The notes below the pieces were generated by a model. The model was given only the letters and a program-made list of their open reading frames with translations. It had not been told where the DNA came from and did no database searches. Both the position numbers and the translations under genes were made by a program. This document shows positions 57,904 through 64,000 of a stretch of 64,000 bases of DNA, one piece after another. The stretch comes from Chitinophagales bacterium. GTDB taxonomy: Bacteria > Bacteroidota > Bacteroidia > Chitinophagales > Saprospiraceae. Each line of letters starts with the position of its first letter. Within the stretch, counting starts at the first letter, position 1. The stretch covers positions 124,001-188,000 of the forward strand of contig JAKSDI010000100.1 of the NCBI GenBank assembly GCA_022360175.1. The letters run 5' to 3'.

Positions 57904-57933
57904 AGGTATTCTAACCAGCTGAACTACCGGACC
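57860..57933 (-). tRNA. tRNA-Asp(GTC)
   Basis: Read on the minus strand: acceptor GGTCCGG pairs with CCGGACC, discriminator G, D arm GTTCAGCTGGTTAGAA, anticodon stem CCTGC/GCAGG with loop CTGTCAC (anticodon GTC), T arm GGTTCGAGTCC. No CCA encoded. It is the element's insertion target; its 3' 44 nt belong to the att repeat. Confidence 0.95.
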
Positions 57934-58115
57934 TTTTTATTTTAAAGCTAAAATCGCTTTCATTTTAAACGGAAAAACTCTCATTTGAGTTTTATTGTGT
58001 GTGTCTATTTCCGTTCGGCGAGTGCAAATTTATAACAGTTTTTTATTTCTTGCAACCCTTTCTCAAAAAAAAATAAAAAAAAAATTTCAAGCCTCGTTTC
58101 TTCTGGGCTTTGTAC

Positions 58116-58123
58116 TACTTTTG
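58116..58123 (+). promoter_or_regulatory. Candidate -7 element of the accA operon promoter
   Basis: TACTTTTG matches the TAnnTTTG Bacteroidota -7 element, about 148 bp before accA. No good TTTG -33 partner is seen. Confidence 0.4.
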
Positions 58124-58270
58124 CACAACCATTTAATAGGGTACCTCAAAAACCGAAAAAATAAAGTAAGTTTGTAAACTGCTTTATATAAATCAAATCG
58201 TTCTTATACATCACCTGTTCTTTATGAATCTACCAAGAGTGGATTAAAGAAAGAGGAAAACCGAACAACT

Positions 58271-59251
58271 ATGGTTTTTTTGGACTTTGAACAGCCTTTA
58301 GAAAGCTTATACGAGCAACTGGAAAAAATTCAGCAAGTTGGAGAAGAAGGAGAAGTAGATGTAAGCAATGCCATAAAGGAGCTAGAAAATAAGATCAAGA
58401 ATAAACGTAAAGAGATCTATAGCAACCTGACTGGCTGGCAAAAGGTACAACTCTCCCGCCACCCTGAACGCCCTTATACGCTATACTACATCAATCAGAT
58501 GTGCCGTAAATTCACTGAATTGCATGGTGACCGTTATTATGCTGATGATAAGGCTATTGTCGGCGGTTTAGGTTCTCTGGATGGGCAAACAGTAATGATT
58601 ATAGGCCATCAGAAGGGAGTAAATACTAAAATGCGACAATATCGCAATTTTGGTATGGCTAATCCAGAAGGTTATCGCAAGGCATTACGCCTGATGAAAA
58701 TGGCTGAGCGTTTTGGCTATCCTGTTGTTTGCCTAATCGATACTCCGGGTGCATACCCTGGTTTGGAAGCGGAGGAAAGAGGCCAGGCAGAAGCTATTGC
58801 CCGCAACCTATTCGAAATGGCCAAACTGGAAGTACCCATCATATGTGCAGTAATTGGTGAAGGAGCATCCGGTGGTGCAATTGGGATCGGCCTTGGTGAC
58901 AAGGTCTTCATGCTCGAAAACACCTGGTATTCTGTTATTTCACCCGAATCCTGCTCTTCCATTCTCTGGCGCAGTTGGGATTATAAGGAGCGAGCAGCAG
59001 AAGCCTTGAAACTCACAGCAGATCACATGTATGATTTTGGCTTAATTGATGACATCATCAAAGAACCGCTGGGTGGAGCTCATAATGCTCCTGAAGAGAT
59101 GGCCAAAATACTAAAGCGACAAATAAAGAAAGCAATTGCAGAAGTACAGGAAATGAGTGTCGAGGAAATGTTGGATGCACGTATCAATAAATATGCTAAA
59201 ATGGGCGTTTTTGATACGACACAAGCAATAGTGGAAGAAGAAGATAACTAA
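58271..59251 (+). CDS. accA: Acetyl-CoA carboxylase carboxyltransferase subunit alpha
   Basis: 326 aa, the normal length. N-terminal coiled region ([13 protein letters not shown]), then [35 protein letters not shown] in pieces, [38 protein letters not shown] and [14 protein letters not shown], all standard AccA segments that bind biotin carboxyl carrier and acetyl-CoA. It transfers the carboxyl group from biotin to acetyl-CoA, the first step of fatty acid synthesis, with AccD. It leads an operon: the DUF6913 gene starts at its last base. Start ATG 58271. Confidence 0.95.
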   Translation: MVFLDFEQPLESLYEQLEKIQQVGEEGEVDVSNAIKELENKIKNKRKEIYSNLTGWQKVQLSRHPERPYTLYYINQMCRKFTELHGDRYYADDKAIVGGLGSLDGQTVMIIGHQKGVNTKMRQYRNFGMANPEGYRKALRLMKMAERFGYPVVCLIDTPGAYPGLEAEERGQAEAIARNLFEMAKLEVPIICAVIGEGASGGAIGIGLGDKVFMLENTWYSVISPESCSSILWRSWDYKERAAEALKLTADHMYDFGLIDDIIKEPLGGAHNAPEEMAKILKRQIKKAIAEVQEMSVEEMLDARINKYAKMGVFDTTQAIVEEEDN

Positions 59252-59808
59252 TGGGATTATTGCAACAACTACGCCAAATGGTTTATCAAAGGAGTTTGCA
59301 AAAGGGAATTAAAGCCCGCAAGACTCCTTCTGGAAAAAGTAGTGTCAACCTAAAGAATGCAAAAAACATAGGCATTCTTTTTGATGCCACGGAAATTAAT
59401 CAGCGTAATAAGGTATTAAAATATGCCGAGCAGTTCCGCAAGCAAGGCAAAAAGGTACGCCTACTTGGTTTTGTCGGTGAGCAAGCGGAATTAGAAGGCC
59501 TTGCCTTTAGTGCTTACAACAACAAAGGTATCAATTGGGCTTCCATACCCAAAAGTGAAGAAGTCCTTGAGTTTATACAACAGCCCTTCGAATTATTGCT
59601 CAATATCGAGACTGTACCTAATCAATATTCTGAATATATTGCCGCCCTTTCTAAAGCTCAACTAAGAGTTGGGCCATCTACAGAAAATACGGACTGCTAT
59701 GATTTGATGATCGGCTTGAATGCCAAAGCTGGAGTTGACCAATTTATACAGCAAATGGAATCTCTTCTTGGGAAAACTAATATCGAAAATGAGGCAGCAA
59801 AACTTTAA
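59251..59808 (+). CDS. DUF6913 family protein
   Basis: 185 aa. It overlaps the accA stop by 1 bp. KNIGILFDATEINQRNKVLKYAEQFRKQGKKVRLLGF and FELLLNIETVPNQYSEYIAALSKAQLRVG in pieces match the Bacteroidota-specific DUF6913 family. A Rossmann-like alternation of strands and helices is visible. No activity is known to me. Its place between accA and dapA, with overlaps on both sides, suggests tight co-translation. Confidence 0.82.
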   Translation: MGLLQQLRQMVYQRSLQKGIKARKTPSGKSSVNLKNAKNIGILFDATEINQRNKVLKYAEQFRKQGKKVRLLGFVGEQAELEGLAFSAYNNKGINWASIPKSEEVLEFIQQPFELLLNIETVPNQYSEYIAALSKAQLRVGPSTENTDCYDLMIGLNAKAGVDQFIQQMESLLGKTNIENEAAKL

Positions 59809-60691
59809 CGGCACAGGGGTTGCTCTTGTCACTCCTTTCAATACAGATAAAACAATTGATTATCCAGCTCTCCACCGGCTGATTGAACATGTGATAGAAG
59901 GAGGAGTAGATTTTATTGTTTCACTTGGTACAACAGGAGAAGCAATCACTCTAACTACAGAAGAATGCCGTGCTGTAGTTGATTTCACTATCAAAAAAGT
60001 TGCTGGGCGCAAACCCATTGTAGCAGGTTTGTTTGGTGGTAATTACACGGATAAAGTGGTGGCAGCTTTAAAACGGTACAATTTCGATGGTATCGACGCC
60101 ATCATGTCTAGCAGCCCTGCCTATAGTAAACCCTCCCAAGAAGGAATTTTCCAGCATTATATGGCTATTGCTGAAGCATCTCCCCTACCCATTATCATTT
60201 ATAATGTACCGGGCAGAACCTCCTCTAATATAACAGCAGCAACCACTCTTCGCTTAGCTAATGCCAGTGAAAAATTTATTGCTATCAAGGAAGCTTCTGG
60301 CGACCTTACTCAGGCAATCAGCATATTAAAAGATAAACCTGAAGGTTTTGAGGTTTGGTCTGGTGATGACCCAATCACTATGCCAATGATTGCAGCAGGT
60401 GCCACAGGTGGTATATCTGTTATTGCCAATGCTTATCCAAAGCAGTTTTCTGATATGGTAAGAGCAGCAATGACCGGAGATATGGCTACTGCTCGTCTAC
60501 TCAATAATGAAATGCATGATATCCACCCCTGGTTATATGTTGATAGCAACCCACCTGGCATCAAATCTGCACTAAGTATTCTTGGAATTTGCGAAGCTGA
60601 TGTACGCATCCCTCTTACCAAGGTGTCTGAGCATACTTTTACGCAACTGAAAAAGGAAATGGATAAAGTAGGTAGAGGGGTGAAGGTGTAG
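59789..60691 (+). CDS. dapA: 4-hydroxy-tetrahydrodipicolinate synthase
   Basis: 300 aa from ATG 59789 (MRQQNFNGTG), inside the end of the preceding gene (20-bp overlap). A longer upstream frame only repeats other-frame sequence. Active-site residues: Thr48-Thr49 (LGTTGE), Tyr138 (IIYNVPGRT), and Schiff-base Lys167 (IAIKEAS). It condenses pyruvate with aspartate semialdehyde, the first step of lysine/diaminopimelate synthesis. Length and motifs are fully conserved. Confidence 0.95.
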   Translation: MRQQNFNGTGVALVTPFNTDKTIDYPALHRLIEHVIEGGVDFIVSLGTTGEAITLTTEECRAVVDFTIKKVAGRKPIVAGLFGGNYTDKVVAALKRYNFDGIDAIMSSSPAYSKPSQEGIFQHYMAIAEASPLPIIIYNVPGRTSSNITAATTLRLANASEKFIAIKEASGDLTQAISILKDKPEGFEVWSGDDPITMPMIAAGATGGISVIANAYPKQFSDMVRAAMTGDMATARLLNNEMHDIHPWLYVDSNPPGIKSALSILGICEADVRIPLTKVSEHTFTQLKKEMDKVGRGVKV

Positions 60692-60693
60692 AT

Positions 60694-60806
60694 AGATGAT
60701 GTACGATGGGGATGATGTTTGATGTACGGTGGTTTGCGCGGTATACGTATAGTGGATGATGTACGATGGACGTTGTGTGGTATACGGTGGGAGATGTACG
60801 ATGTAA
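60694..60806. repeat. Degenerate GATGTACGATGG repeats after dapA
   Basis: At least three near-copies of GATGTACGATGG (60698, 60753, 60791 regions), GATGTACGGTGG, and GTATACGGTGG / GGTATACGTATAG. Spacing is irregular. It fills the first third of the 300-bp gap. The rest of the gap shows nothing definite. Confidence 0.6.
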
Positions 60807-60991
60807 AGCACAAGGTATAGGTAAAAACTAATCTAATACGCGGTCATTTTTATTACTCTGTCACTTCAGAAGGGATAAACCTTGAAGTATAGTTTTTTGG
60901 GTAAGGTTGATAATATCCTGAAAATAGAAAGCCGTTTTTTACTATCAACTACAAATGCTTCAAAAGCTCCTAACTTCCCATTCCCAATTTC

Positions 60992-61204
60992 CTAAAAAGG
61001 ATTAAATACTTCATCAATATCACTTTGTAGGTCTAGTGTCGAATCATTTTGAGGGGCCGTTTCAAAAGAAAAGGGAGGAAATCTGCCATCTTGAGAGGTC
61101 GTCTCTTCCATATTCAATAATTTGGCAATGGTTTGAAGTATCGCTTCATCCTCCAATTCTATAATTTTATTGATCAGGTGTAATTTCAGTTGTTGTTTAT
61201 CCAT
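60992..61204 (-). CDS. Small antitoxin-like protein
   Basis: 70 aa from ATG 61204 (MDKQQLKLHLINKIIELEDEAIL), the better of two starts. The N-terminal KLHLINKIIELEDEAILQTIAKLL helix resembles the RelB/DUF-type antitoxin start of Bacteroidota. The rest is disordered and acidic. No toxin gene is seen beside it, so it may be orphaned. It diverges from the M1 peptidase gene. Confidence 0.55.
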   Translation of the reverse strand: MDKQQLKLHLINKIIELEDEAILQTIAKLLNMEETTSQDGRFPPFSFETAPQNDSTLDLQSDIDEVFNPF

Positions 61205-61265
61205 AATCGTCATATTTTGGTTTTGACGTTGTTTAAGAAATCATCTAAATATAGAAATAAGCATA

Positions 61266-63095
61266 ATGAAAATTAGCCTCTTATTCAGTGCTGTTTTCTT
61301 CAGCCTCAGCATTTTTGCACAAACAAGCACTCCTTTTGGTACTCCTGGCCCAGATTATTGGCAAAACCGTGCTGATTATAATATCAACGCTCAATTAGAC
61401 ACCAATCTTCATCTCATCACGGGTAAAGTAAGCATCACTTTCTACAATAAGAGCCCCTATGCCCTCGACTTTCTATGGCTCCAGTTAGAACAAAATAAAT
61501 ATAGAGAAGATGCACGAGGTACCAAAGTACTTCAGGGGGGTAGTCGCCATGATGGTAGCATTACAGAAGGCATGCAAGTAAAGAACGTAAACGTCAATGG
61601 AGCTTCAGCTAATTATACCATAGAGGATACCCGTATGCGCATCGAAATGGACACTCCATTAATTCCTCAAAATGGGAAAGTAGAAATAACAATGGATTAT
61701 AGCTTTACCATTCCCGAAAAGGGAGCTGACCGTATGGGGCGCATACAACTAGAAAACGGATGGGTATACGAAATTGCACAATGGTACCCCCGTATGACAG
61801 TACTGGATCAATACGGCTGGAATAACCTACCCTACCTTGGCCCTGGCGAATTCTATGCCGACTATGGCAATTATGACTACACCATCACTGTTCCTTCCAA
61901 TATGGTGGTGGCTGGCTCTGGTGAATTACAAAACACCAAAGATATCCTCCCTAAGACAGTAGGTAAAAGGTTAAACAAAGCGACCAAAGCAGATAGTGCA
62001 ATGCATATTGTCAGTCCGGAAGAAGTAGGGACATTTACTTTCGGCAACAAAGCAATGACTTCCTGGCATTTTACCATGGAAGACACCCGCGATGTAGCCT
62101 GGGCATGCGCCAGTCACTTTATCTGGGATGCTGCGCCTGCAAAATTATCAAACAATCAAAAAGTATTGGTACAATCCTTTTATCCACCTGAAAGCATAGA
62201 AGGGTGGAGCCGTGCTACGGAATATGCGATCGCTTCTATAGAGCACTATTCTGAGATGTGGTTTGAATACCCCTACCCTAGCCTATGCAATGTGGCTGGT
62301 ATCGTGGGCGGAATGGAATACCCAGGCCTTCATTTTACAGGATATAGCAAAAAGGGAAATGCCCTTTGGGTAACCCTCGACCACGAAGTGGCACACAACT
62401 GGTTTCCTATGATTGTAGGAAGTAATGAGCGTGTACATGCCTGGATGGATGAAAGTTTTGTCACCTTCATGGGTTACTATGCCGCTAAAGCATTTGAAGG
62501 AGCAGATTACAACTCTTATATATCAGATCATCGCAGTATGTTAAACCGGTATAAAACGGATAATTTTGCTCCTGTTATGACTCCGCCACGTAGGATTAAT
62601 AATGGATTTAGCGATGTAGTTTATTTCAAACCTGCAATCGCTCTACTGCTCTTAAGAGAGTATGTGCTGGGACCTGAGCGTTTTGATTTTGCTTTCCGTT
62701 ATTATCTGAATCAATGGGCTTATAAGCATCCTCAACCCGAAGATTTTTTCAACTGCATGGAAAATGCAAGTGGGGAGCAATTGGATTGGTTTTGGGATAG
62801 TTGGTTTTATCACAATGAAAAACTGGATCAGGAAATTACTACTGCATCTCAGGTAAAAGAGGGCAGTATAAGGCTTAGTATTAAAAACAAGTTGGATATG
62901 CCAATGCCTGTAGAACTTAAGATCACCTTTGCTGATGGCAGCACTACTCGCGAACGATTGCCGGTAGATATCTGGAATACAGGTGATACTTTCCAATTAT
63001 TGTTGCAGTATGATCAACCAATAAAGGAGCTGCGCCTGGATCCTGATGGATGGTTGCCGGATGTGGAGCGGAGGAATAATGTTTGGGAGTTTTAG
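61266..63095 (+). CDS. M1-family metallopeptidase
   Basis: 609 aa. Signal peptide 1-18 (ending IFAQ). Exopeptidase motif GGMEYPG (about residue 345) precedes the zinc site HEVAHNWFP (about 377-385) and the downstream Glu in WMDESFVTF (about 400). A Tyr for transition-state binding is expected near residue 455 (the DVVYFKPAIAL segment). Probably periplasmic or outer-membrane-linked aminopeptidase feeding on peptides. It has no C-terminal sorting domain. Single-gene unit. Confidence 0.9.
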   Translation: MKISLLFSAVFFSLSIFAQTSTPFGTPGPDYWQNRADYNINAQLDTNLHLITGKVSITFYNKSPYALDFLWLQLEQNKYREDARGTKVLQGGSRHDGSITEGMQVKNVNVNGASANYTIEDTRMRIEMDTPLIPQNGKVEITMDYSFTIPEKGADRMGRIQLENGWVYEIAQWYPRMTVLDQYGWNNLPYLGPGEFYADYGNYDYTITVPSNMVVAGSGELQNTKDILPKTVGKRLNKATKADSAMHIVSPEEVGTFTFGNKAMTSWHFTMEDTRDVAWACASHFIWDAAPAKLSNNQKVLVQSFYPPESIEGWSRATEYAIASIEHYSEMWFEYPYPSLCNVAGIVGGMEYPGLHFTGYSKKGNALWVTLDHEVAHNWFPMIVGSNERVHAWMDESFVTFMGYYAAKAFEGADYNSYISDHRSMLNRYKTDNFAPVMTPPRRINNGFSDVVYFKPAIALLLLREYVLGPERFDFAFRYYLNQWAYKHPQPEDFFNCMENASGEQLDWFWDSWFYHNEKLDQEITTASQVKEGSIRLSIKNKLDMPMPVELKITFADGSTTRERLPVDIWNTGDTFQLLLQYDQPIKELRLDPDGWLPDVERRNNVWEF

Positions 63096-63100
63096 AGCAC

Positions 63101-63442
63101 TTAGTCTATTCCTTCTATTCTATCTGAAAATACATTAACAAGTTTGTATTCTTTACTCAGTTCACATATATCGTCCCATCGATATGCTATTAACTCATAA
63201 AATTGCTTCATTTTCACATTCCCTATTTTAATGTGAATAACTCGTGGTGGTGGAATATGAAATAAAATTTTATCAGAGAAGTCACTGTCCTTTGTAACTA
63301 TTGTCAAATTATTTTCTTTTGCATACTCCCAAATTACTTCATCTTCCCATTCATCATTTAAATCTTTCATGTGTATATAGTCCTGATCATTCCAAATCGA
63401 GAAGTAATAAGGTAAATTAACATCAATGATATACTTTTTCAT
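63101..63442 (-). CDS. DUF5615 PIN-like toxin
   Basis: 113 aa. KKYIIDVNLPYYF (Asp8 region), DEVIWEYAKENNLTIVTKDSDF and a VIHIKIGN strand fit the DUF5615/Mut7-C-like PIN family. Acidic residues for metal binding are present. It overlaps the upstream antitoxin by 4 bp. Probable ribonuclease toxin. Confidence 0.8.
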   Translation of the reverse strand: MKKYIIDVNLPYYFSIWNDQDYIHMKDLNDEWEDEVIWEYAKENNLTIVTKDSDFSDKILFHIPPPRVIHIKIGNVKMKQFYELIAYRWDDICELSKEYKLVNVFSDRIEGID

Positions 63443-63672
63443 GCAGATGCTTTTATCACATAGCGACGATTCATCAACTCAATCGCGAATTTCAGGCATG
63501 CATCGATATCTTCAGCTTCTAAAGAAGGATATTGTCGTAGAATTTCTTCCTTTGACTCTCCTGCTTGCAGAAATTCCAAAATTGTTTGAACCGTTATCCG
63601 CTTACCTCTGATAGTTGGTTTACCATTACAAATTTTATCATTAACTGTTATCCGATCTGCTATATACAACAT
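63439..63672 (-). CDS. DUF433 antitoxin
   Basis: 77 aa. DRITVNDKICNGKPTIRGKRITVQTILEFLQAGES and EILRQYPSLEAEDIDACLKFA in pieces are the DUF433 winged-helix signature of VapB45-like antitoxins. The toxin follows with a 4-bp overlap. It probably represses the operon promoter just upstream (63673-63838 region). Confidence 0.85.
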   Translation of the reverse strand: MLYIADRITVNDKICNGKPTIRGKRITVQTILEFLQAGESKEEILRQYPSLEAEDIDACLKFAIELMNRRYVIKASA

Positions 63673-63838
63673 GCTTATAAATTTATTTGACAGCCAAATT
63701 GATAAAAAACATTTTACTTTAAATAACTTCTATACTATTGATCAACAATATATATTAAACTTCCGTTCTAATCAGTATTAAGCCAGAATAAGCTTTAATT
63801 GCAAAAAGATAGGCCGCATATCCAAAAGCCATGTATTT

Positions 63839-64000
63839 TTACGAATAATTCCCTCCCATCATCTGCTCCAAAAAGTGCTGTTTTTTGGATTGAGCTACAG
63901 CCAATTCCTGTCCGCTTTTAAGTATTACAGTGCCGCCTTTACCTTTAATATATCGCTGTACATATGTCATATTAATAAGCGTAGAACGGTGGATGCGACA
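63839..64000 (-). CDS. C-terminal end of a LytTR-type response regulator (partial)
   Basis: The minus strand from the window edge to TAA at 63839 encodes 53 residues. RIHRSTLINMTYVQRYIKGKGGTVIL and GQELAVAQSKKQHFLEQM are the end of a LytTR DNA-binding domain. The receiver part lies outside the window. It controls target promoters when phosphorylated by a partner kinase; that kinase is not in the window. Confidence 0.85.
   Translation of the reverse strand, partial: CRIHRSTLINMTYVQRYIKGKGGTVILKSGQELAVAQSKKQHFLEQMMGGNYS

Overview
The window looks like a chromosome of a Bacteroidota bacterium, probably Saprospiria-like. Evidence: type IX secretion (T9SS) C-terminal sorting domains, SusC/TonB-type barrels with N-terminal carboxypeptidase-regulatory domains, TAnnTTTG-type promoters, A+T-rich intergenic DNA, and core genes (accA, a DUF6913 gene, dapA, queD) of Bacteroidota type. 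It carries one large integrated mobile element.

Left chromosomal part (1-19938): a T9SS tail, an outer-membrane barrel, a DinB-like protein, a metallophosphoesterase, a HAD phosphatase, a GIY-YIG nuclease gene wedged between a truncated tRNA copy and an intact CAT-anticodon tRNA, a three-repeat beta-trefoil-like protein, a GH38 lipoprotein, a lone KAP-family NTPase, a small PAS protein, a GH18-lectin protein, queD, a LytTR relic, a T9SS propeller protein and a CocE-type hydrolase.

Element (19939-57903, about 38 kb): bounded by a perfect 45-bp direct repeat made of the 3' part of tRNA-Asp(GTC). The right copy completes the intact tRNA gene. A tyrosine integrase lies at the left end and an excisionase-like HTH gene at the right end. 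Both ends carry tandem 11-bp TGCAAAT-type repeats that are good candidates for integrase arm sites. The backbone has a MobF relaxase-helicase, a VirD4/TraD-like coupling ATPase, membrane proteins, SSB, an ArdC-like antirestriction protein, a RadC-like protein, a primase-like Toprim protein, ParA with a small RHH partner, and a plasmid-type replication initiator with 22-bp-spaced iterons and a DnaA box. I see no VirB4-type ATPase, so it reads as an integrative mobilizable, plasmid-like element. Cargo includes a FitAB/VapBC toxin-antitoxin pair preceded by a C4-antisense-like structured RNA, a PLD-like membrane protein opposite an HTH-pentapeptide-repeat protein, a complete TonB-dependent receptor, a Panacea-domain toxin-antitoxin pair with an unrecognised toxin, and an A+T-rich ubiquitin-like conjugation operon (Ubl-E2 fusion, JAMM-E1 fusion, DUF6527, DUF2188). 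After these come an LRAT-like protein, a broken ImmA/IrrE peptidase, and a 699-aa protein of unknown function opposite a LuxR-type regulator.

Right chromosomal part (57904-64000): the 5' part of tRNA-Asp, the overlapping accA-DUF6913-dapA operon, degenerate intergenic repeats, a small antitoxin-like protein, an M1 aminopeptidase, a DUF433/DUF5615 toxin-antitoxin pair and the end of a LytTR regulator.

The most interesting items are the ubiquitin-like operon, whose E1 and E2 parts lack a cysteine where one is usually expected, the GIY-YIG/tRNA arrangement, the Panacea pair and the C4-like RNA. All identifications are from reading the sequence; no database search was possible.
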